The position numbers were made by a program, and so were the translations under genes. Shown piece by piece: positions 47,981 through 60,156 of a DNA stretch of 64,000 nucleotides (positions are counted from its first letter, which is position 1; each line of letters opens with the position of its first letter). The stretch comes from Onchocerca lupi. Its lineage: Eukaryota; Nematoda; Chromadorea; Rhabditida; Onchocercidae. The notes below the pieces were generated by a model. The model was not told where the DNA came from. It worked only from the letters and a program-made list of their open reading frames with translations, and made no database searches. The stretch lies in assembly GCA_028564675.1 (NCBI GenBank), contig JAOVVO010000269.1, positions 34,417 through 98,416 on the forward strand, written 5' to 3'.

Positions 47981-48850
47981 CTGAGGTCATCAGTTGTCAA
48001 GTTTATTATTTCATAATGATGTGAAAATTAGCCATCTATTCATTTTTTGGCGCTGTTTTATCATAATTTCAGTGCAGTTTCATGCATTCATGCGATGAAA
48101 TCATTGCATGACAGAGCATGAAATTATTGCGCTTTATCAAATAGGCGGGAAGGACGAAAGATTCTAACGGGAGATTCTAACGTCAAATGGCTTCAAAACT
48201 TATTCAATCTCGGGAAATGACGATCCGGAAATCATAGAGGAACTGTTCCCCCTTTGAGTACTTATGGAAATTTCCCAAACAGACGTGTGGAAGTGATGCC
48301 TCCATTCCTCATCTCTCTATTATATATTTCGAGACAATTCTCTCGAAATGTTTGTAGTCTTGAAGTGGATAATTTCAGAAATAGAGTTGTGTGTTATTCA
48401 CGCCTTATAAAAATTTTGGACGCTTTCTCAAATATTATTTCACTGCTTTACAATGAACATCACAAAATTTAGTCTTAACATTACAAAATCAAAATATAGT
48501 AATCTCGTCTTAGACTATTTAAAGGAGTATAAAATCAAAGTAATGCTGGCATAAGTTAGCTTACAATAGTCCTTAAGCTGCTTGTTTGCTTGTAAACCTG
48601 AAAATCACATAGGAACGAACTATGAATGTTACAGGTTACATCGAACATGAAGTTTTGCAGCATGTAGCTCAAGGCTTGCAATTAATGAGACTTTGTTTTC
48701 TCCTCTCTTTGCATTTATATTTATCTATTGAATTCATCCATGTGATGTTCATCGAGCTTCATCCTATCATATCTTTTTTGTTAATGTGCACTTGCGAGTA
48801 ATTTGATTATTTCGAGGTTTTAATCAATTCAAGACTTCAATTTTGGAATG

Positions 48851-48858
48851 TTGCAGAG
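48851..48858 (+). promoter_or_regulatory. Probable splice or trans-splice acceptor at the IER start
   Basis: TTGCAG at 48851-48856 is followed by only two bases before the ATG at 48859. This fits an SL1-type trans-splice, or the end of an intron in the 5' UTR. It supports the chosen start codon. Confidence 0.55.
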
Positions 48859-50824
48859 ATGTCTCCAGTTGGTGATGTTGATGAAATTATTGAAACTGAA
48901 GTGTGTAATCGTTTAATTCGTCTTTCATGCGCTAAAATGGTTAATTCAAAAAGTGAACGGGGTGGTGCAAAGCTGCATCGAAATTTATTAATTTTACATT
49001 TATTAAGGAGAGCTCGTGATGAACAGAAAAGGTTAACCGATATTACTCTTTTTTTTTTTTTTTTTTTTAACTGATCAATTTCAAAGCGGATTTTTTTCTG
49101 TGGAAGAAATCTTTAATTATTTTCTCAAATTCCATACAAGAAGATTTTAGGTTTCCAATGCTCGCAAATGATTCCGAATGCATAGACAGGCCGCAATTAG
49201 CAGAGAACTCTATGATGATGCTACATACAAATCCTATGCCAGCTTTGAATACGTTTTCTCCGTCTCATTATGTTGATGGGGATGACGAAGAGGATGAAAT
49301 TGATAATATCGAATATGAGAATGCGGATGAAGATGCAACTCACCTTTTGGATTTGTCGAAAAAGTAGGAATTTTGTCCCTTATTAGAAACAAAAAGTAAA
49401 AATTGGAAATATATGTTGTTACAAAAGAACTAAAATAAACTCGGCAGGAGCAACAAAAATTTCATTTTGCAAGATTTTCGTAGTTCAAAGTATAGTGGTA
49501 CATAGCATAGTTTAAGACAATGCTAAATCGCAGTTGTGCAGTTTTTTGATTGGGTAGATCTCTATTCGTCATCACATTGAGGTAAAATTTTCTAATTATG
49601 CTTAATGTCGTAAATTCGGAATATCATAGAAAATAAGTTGGACATTTAGGAAGATAATTAAGGGATAAGTATTACAAACATTTTGGGACTGTCTGATAAA
49701 AAGGTTCTCGAAGACTTTTCGAATTAATTGGTGAGATGGGTTTGAGATGTAAAGGCGAAGATGTTCACGCATACCTTGTAAAATAATTTATAAAATTCTG
49801 ATGTCATCTTAGAAGCCTTCTTGTTTTTAAAAATCCATTTCTTGCTCGAAAAAAAAAAAAGGAAATATAAATTTTAAACGATAGTAAAATTGAATGAAGA
49901 AAAAATTGGGAAGTTTTTTTAGATTATAATATATATTACATTTTTTTGAGGTTAATGAACTGAGCGGTTTTTGCGACAGGGATGCTAATTTTTCTTGCGA
50001 TGCTTATGGTTGAATTTGCCATTTACTTATTTCCTTTACTGAAAAAAGTGAACCACTGAGATCAAATAACTTTTCGTAATTTGATTTTTATTTTTTAAAG
50101 AAGTTCTCTAAAGTACTAGAAATATCGTTTCAGTCATGAATCAGTGCCTTTGGATAGCAGCTGTGGTAACTTGGTAAAGCAGGAACAAGTCGAATTTGGC
50201 TATTCGGCACTTCGTCTTGCACCATTCCAGTATACATTTACTGGACCGGAAATATACGGTATGGATGAAACAACAAACCAACAACACATGTATAACGATT
50301 CTGCATCCCTTCCTGATGTATATTTCTCAGAAGACATGATTTCATCACAGTTAGTTAGCCAGCTGGCAAGAGAAAAAAAAGGAGTGGAAGAATTTGCAAC
50401 ACGTAAGCCCAAAAGAGATTCTGACTTCGATTGTTTAGCGATTTCTGCTGACACAGTTGTTGCCCCGGTTTCAGAATCTGTTTCAAATGACGAAGAAGTT
50501 TATTCATATACTGAAACTGAGGAAGACGGCGAGATAGAAGAAGATAGAGATTGTGAAAATGGCTCACTGTCTTCTACTACTTTTTTGCATCATCGAAAAC
50601 GCAAAACATCTGCACTTCGTTTACCATCTTCATGCAGTATTAAGAAATGCTGCGTTGAAGAACGTCAGTTGACAGGCTTAATTTCAGTGTTCAACTCAGG
50701 TCTTAGTGTTGTTGCTGATCAGTTTCTCACTCGACCGGCTGTTTCCAGCGTTTCTTCACTTCAACAAACTCCGAAGCAGATTAATTCATTTATACATATT
50801 GCTTGTAATCCATTGATCTGTTAG
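48859..50824 (+). CDS. Immediate-early response (IER2/IER5-type) protein
   Basis: Three exons, 48859-49031, 49151-49363 and 50134-50824, join in phase 2 twice and give 358 codons plus stop. Residues about 10-55 carry the IER N-terminal module: CNRLIRLSCAKMVNS, then ERGGAKLHRNLLILHLLRRAR. This matches the family pattern of a hydrophobic helix, Ser/Arg, RGG, LH(R/K)NLL and LRxAR. The C-terminal LTGLISVFNSGLS resembles the LISIFGSGF-type segment of IER5. The middle is acidic and Ser-rich (DGDDEEDEIDN; TETEEDGEIEED), with a basic HHRKRK patch that could be a nuclear localisation signal. Vertebrate IER proteins are stress- and growth-induced nuclear regulators, and IER5 works with PP2A and HSF1; a similar role here is inference. 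The final exon holds most of the protein. No zinc finger or DNA-binding domain is seen. Confidence 0.85.
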
Positions 50825-53800
50825 TTGCATTTTGATTTCATTAGTTGATTTTTTCTATTTGGATTTTCAAATTGTTATCTATTTAAGCCATGATTTATTT
50901 AATTTTTTTGCATACTTTCAAATCCATATTTAAATTGGATTTACTAAAAATAATAAAAACAAAAATCCTTACTTTTTTAAGAATATTCCACCGACATTCT
51001 CAAGACTGATTCTCAAAAAATGATTTTTCGTTCAAGATATATGCTATTAACTAACAAATTTATTTGTCTAGAAATTATGAAGTCAGTTATAGGAAATTTT
51101 TAGGAAATATCCTTACACAGTAGTCATTTTTTATTAGAATGATCTAGTGTAGATAATAATTTCACTGCTTAATATACCCATTCTTTCCACATCAGATATA
51201 ATTTATTTGCTAAGTAAATAAATGCTGAGGTTGAAGTTATGGCTTTTATATCCAAAAAATTGAACCCTAAACTGTTAATATCTTATTGAGCAAACTGCCA
51301 CATTGAGTAGTTTTTTATATGCTTGATTATACTGCTTTTATGATTGGAAAAATATTGCCTTACTGTCGGTAGGAAAGTGAATTTCATCGGATTATAAACG
51401 GTAGTGCTTTACTGTTTACTAGTCCATTGAAACTAACTTTCTTAGTTGAATCAAATTACTTAAGCAGGAGTTTTTAAATGAAATGTACACATAGCAATAT
51501 AATATATAATGCTGATTACTTCAGGATTTTTACAAAATACTTCTGACAATAAAACAAGTTCATCTAAAAATGATTTTTGTGAAATCCTTATTAATAACAG
51601 TATCATTTGCAAATCTTGATGAAATCCACTTTCTTAATTGAATCAAATAAGTTTTTGAATGAAGAAAAAAAAATTATATTATATTATGTTAGTCTATTTG
51701 GAGATTTGTAAGACTTTTTTTGAATTTTTCTGCTGTGTCTCCTGGTATAGGATTCATAAAACGGCAATAATTCGTAAGACCTCGTGTTGTCGGCTTTTTT
51801 ACTACCTGCATGATTGTGTGGAATTGTGTGAAAGATGTTCATTTAGCTAAACACTTTAAATTTAAATGATGATGTGGAGCGGTTTTATAATTCGTCACAT
51901 CTTTGGCTTATGAATTTCGGTTTTTTTTTTTCTTTTCTTTTTTTTTTCTTGCCAGTGTGCTTCGTTTCTCAAAAACAAAAACGTTTCTCAAAAACCATTG
52001 TGTTCTACCTAATTTTAACTACTTATTGAAACAAAACTGGATTCTCAATTTCGATTTGGATTAAACACGACTCACCGATGATGCGTCTTATTTTTTGGAT
52101 ATGTCTTTGGTGCTTCAAGATGTCTTTTTAGTCTTGTTTCTTTTCTCCTTGATATCATAATTTGTTTAATGAAATTGTAGCTAATCATATATAATTTTTT
52201 TATTCATTTTTATTTCTAAGATTGTTGTTTGTGCTTTCAGTTTAATGAAATGAGATTTGTCCGGCATTGTATTTACGTGAATATTTCATTTAAGAAATAA
52301 GGATCCAGAGAGCTAGAGAGTTTCGTTCTTTCCTTGTATCTTTTTTTGGAGAGTTCATTATTTTGTGTTTTAAAAATTGTGAGTTGTTTTCAAGGGCGAT
52401 ATTTATATATTTCCTCTCATTCTCATTTTTTATAGAATATGAAGAAGGAAGGTATCGAAATGAGTGCTCTAGGGATTTCTATTAGAATTAATATTCAAAT
52501 GTTCAGTTGCATTAATGTGATGTAATCTACCTTTGTCATTTCATTTTGGATTGTTTTACAGTTGTGGAGACGTTATATATATCGTAAATAAGCTTATATG
52601 GAAATGTTATACATAGCTAAAGTAAGCTTATACATTCTATGCTTTAGGTGTATCAGGTTTATCAATAACTGTGACAGCTTAATTATTCTTTTCCTTTGAT
52701 TCTATGGTTAAATCTATTCGTTTCAGACTATTTTTTCCTCACTTCAGTCGTGTGGGTGTTTCTGCAAAATTCACTTCAGGGTTTTTCTTTTTGATAGTGA
52801 TTAGACCCTAATATCTTTCCCTTTTCTTTTACTAGTCCATAAAACCGTTTCCGCAGTAACATATGTTTTACTGATTTGTTTTAATACGTTCTCTTTTTGT
52901 GGATTTTTCGGTCATAAAATATCAATAATAATACTTTGTCATCATCGCATTCCGATATCGGTAATGCTATTGCTTCCCAGCTCTGTAGTATTACTTTTTG
53001 AGGCATTCCATGTTCTTTTTTTTTAATTTTATGCCATAATGGAAGCTATGATATGATAGAAGAAATTTTATACTTACATTAAACAATATATGTTCTCATT
53101 TATATCCGTTTATTTGAAGATAAACTTATGTTAATGATTCTTAACACTATGTTTATTTGCCCATTATTTTTCATTTTTAGATGATGAGATTGTATTTAAA
53201 AAGAAAGCCTAAATTCTCTTTTTCTTGCATTGGATAGATCCAGAAGGTAAGAGGAATTTAATCGGTATTAGTTCGGGTCAAATTTTTTTGCTAGACTTCG
53301 GTCTAGATTAAACTGATAATCCGTATTTTGGTAAATAGAGTTCACTTTAGTAAGATATTTATAAAAATGTAGATATCGAAACTTATAGTGTAATTGTTTT
53401 GCAAGTGACAGCTGCACGAATTTATTTTTATCCAGCAGTGGGAAATACTGGCAAAGGATGAAAAAGAAAATACACATCGTAAAGTTTTGAACAATTTTTT
53501 CATGTACAGTATAATAATTGAGAACACTCCATTCAATAGATTACAAGCTGCTCACAGTTCCCAGTAATTCTGAAGGGATACGTACTAAAGAAGACGATTC
53601 GAAAAGAAAATATATTTTACAAAAATTCGGAAAAAAATGTAATTTTATTTTACAAAAAATTCGTATACTTCGTATGAATCACGTAAGCCGTTATGGGACT
53701 GCAGATTTATGGGAAAAAGGAGAAGCGTGTCCTCAAAAATGCAAAATTGAAAAGAAACAGCGGCAATGATGGCAAAGGATATATATGCATAGCGATAAGA

Positions 53801-55319
53801 ATCTGAAGAAAACGAAAGAATAAAGACACGGGAAACTTTATATTTAAATAAGGTTTTCAATTTGAAAAAAAAAAGAAAAAATGGCTTTCCTAAGACTCAT
53901 ACTGAACTGCTTAAAAAGAATCACCTCAATATTTCTTAATTTGAAATTTGAGTAGTGAAGTTTGAAATCGCAAATGAAATATCTAATCGATTTTCAGTCG
54001 GAAATTATTCAGCTTATTTAGATGGAAAATATATTCTCACTTTTGTGATACAAATAAGTGAGAGAGCTTGGCCCGAAATATTTAATAAAAGTAATAAATG
54101 AAAGATAACAGAAATCAAATAATCATGATAACACGAAATAAATGACTGTATTATTAATACGTAGAATGGAAGCCAAAAATAATAATTTTTATATACAATG
54201 TGAACTGATTCAAAGTAAGACATATTTTTATTATTTAAGATTTAACATCAAATACTTCAGTATCATTGCTTAGGATAAGATCGGAAGCGTTCTTTTTTCA
54301 TATAAGAATTGGAAGGATCAGAATTTTAAAAAATTTGTTCCTTTATTTTCTCAAACAATGGAATTTCTGTTCGAGAATCAATAAATTAAAGTTTCAAATC
54401 CAAAAAAAACTTTTTTGAAAATTAGAGGAAACGAAAGGGATAAAAAATAAATGCGAAAACATTTAAACTATAAGACTACGGAAATACAAAAAAGTTCTAA
54501 TTTCTTTCACTAAATTTTCATCGTTAGAATGCAACTTCTAATTTGTTTTCTTTGTCATTTAGCTTAAACACTAAAAGAAATAATTATGATAGTTTTACTT
54601 TTTTTTTCTTCTTTTTTTTTTTTTAAATTAGTGCCTAATGTAGAAGGATTAACACTTGATATTGAAAAATCAACTTGTTTTATACTACGTTTTACTCAGA
54701 AATTCAACAGATTTTCTCAAATAATAAGCGCCAAGGCAAACCGCTAATAGTACATGTCGGGAAATTACAAATTCCAGCACATTTCTGTATTCTAGCAAAT
54801 TAAAGAATGCACTGTAATTTATGAATGAAATGATGATTTCACTTGGTGAAATATTAGATAATGACAAGGACAATGACCCGTTTCATCGAATCAATTACTA
54901 AAAGATTTTAACAAACGAAAACAAAATCCGAGCACCAAGTAAGTTTATAAGTTCCACAATACTTTTTTTTTTCTATATTTTCTTATTTTGACATAATTTA
55001 ATTAGGGAATTTATCAATAGAAATATAAAACCTGCTCATTTTACAAATAAATCAATGCTATGAAATTTTTTAAAGTTGACTGAAACAAAAAAAAAAAAAA
55101 AAAAAAGGAAGCTATTTGCTGATAATTTTCATTCAAATGAAATGAAATATTTTTCTTTGTTATTTTCCTCAATTAAAAATGATTATATCTTTTGAAAAGA
55201 ACTGAAATATTTTATGGATGATGTGAATCACAAAGTATCAAACATAGGTAACGAAGAAATGTTACACATTATTATTACAGAGGTCAATTGATGAAAAGAA
55301 ACGCCAAACTGTTTGGCAT
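50825..55319. other. Convergent intergenic region between IER (+) and tsct-1 (-)
   Basis: This 4.5-kb stretch contains the two 3' UTRs and AT-rich sequence. A candidate AATAAA for the IER mRNA lies at 50952-50957. T-rich DNA at 51.9-52.9 kb contains no coding signal I can support. An 83-codon ORF near 53.52 kb matches nothing known. Homopolymer runs occur at about 54.6 kb (T) and 55.09 kb (A). Confidence 0.55.
50952..50957 (+). promoter_or_regulatory. Candidate polyadenylation signal of the IER gene
   Basis: AATAAA lies about 128 bases after the IER stop codon, in an A-rich context. Position and sequence fit, but the hexamer is frequent in this DNA. Confidence 0.45.
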
Positions 55320-58118
55320 TCAAACAGCAGAAGTTGTTGCAGTCGAGTTTGTCGGTGTCGTTTGCAAACTTAATTTATTCAAGATTTCCACCGGTACATG
55401 TTCACGAAGGATTGCATTTTCAGCTTCCAATTGTAAAATCTAAAATTCACATATTGTATTTTGCTAATTTGCAATCTTGAATCAAAAGATTGTACACAAA
55501 AGAAAAGTCTAAATTAACAACCTAGAAGAACAATATAATTTAAATTGCTATTTCAGATTAATTTCATTTCCTTACAATTTTTAATCATATCTAATTAATT
55601 CCAGAATATCGTTCAAGCCTTCTACACTGTCACTTCTATGAATCTTTCTCAGTTATCTAAATTTTTCAAAGGTAATAAAAAAATGAATACACTTACGGTA
55701 GCTTCCAATTCCATGATTTTTGCTCTCAAAACATCAACTTCTTCACGCACAGCAAACATTAAGTGAGTTTTTACCAAGTCCTAAAATAGTAACTCAAAAT
55801 TCTCATAAAATTTCATGAATTTAGTAGTTCCTGGAATCTTTAGAAGCAAAATATTAAAATCATCAACTTAGATATTTTTTTAGGTTAACGCAGTAGACAA
55901 TAGTTTGTTCACTTTTTTTTTTTTTTTTATGGAAATTAATTTCAAAGTTTTGAGGGAGAATCAAATTCGAATTAGAGTTTTTTCAAATTTAAATTAAAGT
56001 TCAATTAAAGTTAAAAAAAAATTTGTATTTTGACAACAAGAATACAATCACAAAATCGTAATCGTAATCCATGGCCATTTTATTTCCAGATTGAGATTAT
56101 GTCGCAAACTGACATAATTAAATATCCGAAATAAGTAAATGTTTCATTCTTATAATTATTGTATTAATTGTCTTTGACGGTCTTTCATTTTTTAATTAAT
56201 TGTCTTTGACGGAAAAAATGAGGACTGAATGGATGTAAAGTATATTTAAGAAGAAATTTCTGCGATTTTAGTGACAATTAATGCATTCTGAGTAAAAATT
56301 TATACATTTGAAAGAGTTACGATGTGTTGGAGAGAATACACGTATCTGTCGGATAATCACGTATCTGGCGTATCTATCTTTCAAACCAAGGGGAATCATA
56401 CTTTTTTAAACTTAGCCTGGCCGTATGTTCGTTTTCGTCTGAAAGCAGCCCGTCTGTTAGCAGCAGCGATATGGGAGTAGACCGGTTTAATTCTTCTAAA
56501 AGTTAACTTTTTTTGTGGTTGAAAACGGAATAATGAAATAAATTACATAAAACCGGACATACCATTGCCTGTTCAATTTTACCGTCAATAGCAATAACTG
56601 GCGTATTAGCGCCGGTTCCACTCGCGGTAACAACGGTTCCACCGGCTGGCGAACTAAAATGAAAACACTATCGGTTGACAATAATCAATCCATAACTTTT
56701 TATGCATTTATCAAAAATTTGCATAATTTTTGGTATTGTTTTGATGTTTATTAAAAAATGCATATTTTGCATAGAAATGGACGTGTTCCAATCAAAAATT
56801 TTTATACTTTGAGATGAAATTTATATATTTCTAAACAGTTACATAATTTCGAGGAAAAGCTTCGTGTTTTAGATTAAAATTGGAATACTGGGAACAAAAA
56901 TTCGCAAATGCTGCAGATTTTCTTGGAAAGATATAAATTATAAATAAGCATTTGGATAGTTATATTCATATCAAAGGCAATCGTTTTTAGCAAATTTAAT
57001 CAACAATTTCTTTGCTTCTTATTTTCTCTTCTTGCTCTTTTTTTTTTTTCAGAAACTTATCAGTGCTAACTTATCAATGGAACTTGTAATATATATCGTA
57101 ATATCGGAGTAAGGATTTCTAATGTGCTTGGTCATGGAGGAAAGGTAAATATAAATCTCTTATTCATATTAATTATCAATATCAGTTTTATCACTTCATA
57201 CTTGACTTTAATCGCCTGACCACGTAATTGTCCTTAGCTTACGAATCATTAGCTCGGTAATTAATTGAAAAAGTTTTCAATTGAAAAAAATTCAGTTCAA
57301 CTGCAAATTAATTTACCTGCAAATTGTTTCATAAAGAACCAATATCTCTCGTTCCAGAATGCTTTACTAGTGAAGTTTCGATAAAACATTCTGTTCTTCT
57401 AACCCATACGATTCTAGGAGAGTAGGCATCTTATCTTTTCAAACTTAGCATTGAAAACGAAGAAAGAATGAGAATTTTGAATTAAAGAAGAAAAGGAGCA
57501 AAATTAGAATAGAGTTAATAAAAAAAAATAATTGAAAGAGAAGAAGTAAGAAAGAAACAAAGTTTTGAAGAGTTTATTAAAGAATGCTGCAGGTACAATC
57601 TATCAGATATTTCGAGCTAAAGTTTTGAATTTCCAAAATTCGAACTGAATTAGAACAAGACGAAATATTTTATTCATTTTTCTTATTGGGTTACATCTAC
57701 AATATTACATGCAAACAATCCTTTTTTTTTGCAAATATTTTTTCATTGTTGGCATGCCAATATATCTATCACTTCAGGTAAATGACATCTCAAAGAAATT
57801 GGTTGAAGTTTTGTAAATTTCATTTCACTTATTTACACGAAATGAAGTCAGCAGTGCTGAATATGACGAAAATGCTGAACTGGTTTCTGAGACACGTAGA
57901 TAGAAGTGCAGAATTTGATGAAAATTGTGAGATAATAAAATGAGAGAATGAAAAATGAGGAAATAAAGAAGAATGAAGTGAAATGAGTGTGAGATAAACC
58001 TGTTTCTGCGTTTAGCTTGAATCGATTCTAGATGATGGTAATCAGAAGAAGTCTTCACCGCTTGATAAGTACGTCCATCTGGTAGCAACGAAGAACGCCG
58101 AACAACTCCAACCATCAT
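55320..58118 (-). CDS. TSC22 domain protein (short, GILZ-like isoform)
   Basis: Exons in transcript order: 58118-58000, 56653-56563, 55780-55697, 55439-55320. The phases close to 137 codons plus stop. The TSC box is split across exons 2-4: IAIDGKIEQAM, then DLVKTHLMFAVREEVDVL, then the leucine zipper LEAENAILREHVPVEIL. These match the conserved TSC22 box followed by a leucine zipper, which dimerises and modulates transcription and signalling. The N-terminal 39 residues are short, basic and not conserved in my memory, as in short TSC22D3/TSC22D1 isoforms; a longer isoform from a distant promoter is possible. A TAA lies two codons before the first of two adjacent ATGs, fixing the start for this transcript. 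The C-terminus is Thr/Ser-rich, ending TTSAV. C. elegans tsct-1 is the likely counterpart. Confidence 0.93.
56164..56212. repeat. 17-bp direct repeat in a tsct-1 intron
   Basis: TTAATTGTCTTTGACGG occurs at 56164-56180 and again, identical, at 56196-56212. They lie in the intron between exons 2 and 3. A recent local duplication is the simplest reading. Confidence 0.85.
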
Positions 58119-59874
58119 GCATTACAAAAATTCACAAGACAATCGAAAAAAAATTTTTCATTTTTTTTTTTTGAAATTTCATACGGAAGCATCTCGATAA
58201 CATTCATCGTTGGCAATATTTTGATGCTGTGTTGACAATCACAGATGAAAAATTCATTTGATTGAAAAAGAATTTACTGTTATATATTTTAGAAGAATAC
58301 ATTTCTATATCAAAACTGTCTCTATTCAACATTTATTTCAAATTTGAAATCATACTCATTTTAAAAATTTAAATTTTAGACAATGTTTTTCCTCAATCTC
58401 GAAAAAGTAAGTGTATTTATTTCCACATTTCAAAAAGCAGATCAAACTGATTGCAAGGAAATGTTAAGAATTTCAAAGCTATGAGCATAAAAACGTAAGC
58501 AATTAACAGAAACGTTGATGAACGGAAAAATCTATTGAAGAAGTAGCACGGAAGGAAAAAAATAAATGAAATAAATGAAATAAATGCCAATTCGATCCCT
58601 TCTGCTAGATTTTAAAAAGGTTCCAATTACTTAGAATGAATTTCTTCCTCATATCTCTTCAAATAAACGGTCAGTCGTTAAGAGACGAACATTCAAGAAA
58701 GAAATTCTGAATCATTAACTATTCAAAAAAATTAACATGATGATAATAACAATCAATCCCTTCTATTCCATCTTATGTATTAAAAAGAGAAATACCACTA
58801 GCAGTGAGTTCAAAATAATTTTACAAAAAATTTACTAAAAAGGGAGGGAACAAATAAATGTGGATTATGGTATGGAAACAGTAAACATAGTAAACTACGA
58901 ATGTTTCAGTTTGATGTCCGTTTTTTTCTTTATTGTCTTTTTGTGTGACTTGAAAATAAATTTCGATTGCGTATTTAATCCAAATTCAAAACAGGTCATG
59001 CATTATTTGAAAGTTGCTTATAAGATTCAACATCAAGAGGACAAATAGTTGCAGGACAAAAAATTCATCGCTCAATTCAACTTTACTTTAACCGAAACAA
59101 AAATAGCTCACGAAGACTAGTAAGTCGGTCGATAAAACTAGGTTCAAAATTTTTGAAAAGAAAACTGAAGTAAGTTGCATTTCAGAGAATGCTATCGCCT
59201 TTATAATTAAGAGGAAAAGTGTTGCAATAAAGTGCATTAAATGCTTTTTATTCAAATCGTTTTCGAATCAAATAGCTTTGAGTCAGCACTTTTTGCTTGA
59301 AACAAAAACGGCAATAAATTTTTGGTGAATCAGACTGATGTCAAATTATTAGTTATCCAGCTATTATCTTAATTTAAATTAAAAAAAAAAAAAAAAGTAA
59401 ACAGTTATGATAAAATATCACCAGCATGCGCATCCATGCAAATGAATATAATGAGAAAGAGAAAGGGAAGGAAGAAATCTTTTCCAATCAAAAAAAAAAT
59501 AGTTCAATTATAATCATTGAATTGTAAAATTAAAACAAAAAACAGAGCCTGTTTAACAGACAGTTGCAGCAGAAGCAACAGCAATAACAGCAATTCAACA
59601 AATCATGATCATTGATCACTGATCAACAATGTGATCTGATGTAAGTAATATTTTCTTTATTGTACAAACAAATGTAACACAATTTTCTATATTTATTTTT
59701 TTTTTTTCTTTCCGGCCGTTTACGATTCGACAAAAAATTTTATTGCTATTGCTGTTGAAATATTATAATCGATACGATAAAAAACGTGCAAATTTTAATT
59801 TTCATATTTTTTCAGTCGAAATTTGCAACAAATATGTGCTAATGAGAGTGTGACATCGATTTTTTTTATGAGAA

Positions 59875-60156
59875 ATGAAAATGTCAATAAGGGAGATTGG
59901 CAAAGACAATTGCCATTTTTGCATTGTTAAACTTGACTCTTTGACATTGGAACAGAATTTTCATTGTACAACCAATTGTAACACAATTTTCTACATTTGC
60001 GATTATTCTTTTAAGTACGACTCATTTCTTTGCATTATGTTTCTCTTACTAATAACTTACTTCTTCATCGTTGGACTAGTTTTGGAATTGTTATTAGACA
60101 AAAAGCGAATTAGAGTGGATTTTTATGAATTTAAAATAGATCGTAAGCTGAGATAA
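59875..60156 (+). CDS. Unassigned 93-codon ORF with one hydrophobic segment
   Basis: This ATG-initiated frame encodes a Cys-containing N-terminal half, one strongly hydrophobic stretch (IMFLLLITYFFIVGLVLEL, about residues 54-72) and a basic tail (DKKRIRVDFYEFKIDRKLR). It would be a small single-pass membrane protein if real. No family is recognised, no splice signals support it, and AT-rich DNA readily gives such hydrophobic frames. Confidence 0.2.
   Translation: MKMSIREIGKDNCHFCIVKLDSLTLEQNFHCTTNCNTIFYICDYSFKYDSFLCIMFLLLITYFFIVGLVLELLLDKKRIRVDFYEFKIDRKLR

Larger units (their letters stand above)
40630..48850. other. Region between the SLED-like gene (-) and the IER gene (+)
   Basis: This 8.2-kb stretch probably holds the missing 5' exons and introns of the minus-strand gene and the control region of the IER gene. 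Visible items are an A28 run at 43492-43519, a T26 run at 43765-43790, an imperfect direct repeat at 45657/45747, an 85-codon ORF at 46273, a candidate exon at 47028-47077 and a tandem repeat at 47892-47980. From about 46.7 to 48.2 kb the DNA is clearly GC-richer than its surroundings, as expected for promoter or exon sequence. No MBT-type exon is recognisable. Confidence 0.5.

Noticed and set aside
50200..50567. Minus-strand ORFs of 84 and 70 codons
   Set aside because: Both lie antisense to the large IER exon 3 and have no independent signal.
53518..53769. 83-codon + strand ORF
   Set aside because: Lys-rich, no recognisable domain, non-ATG start and no supporting splice sites.
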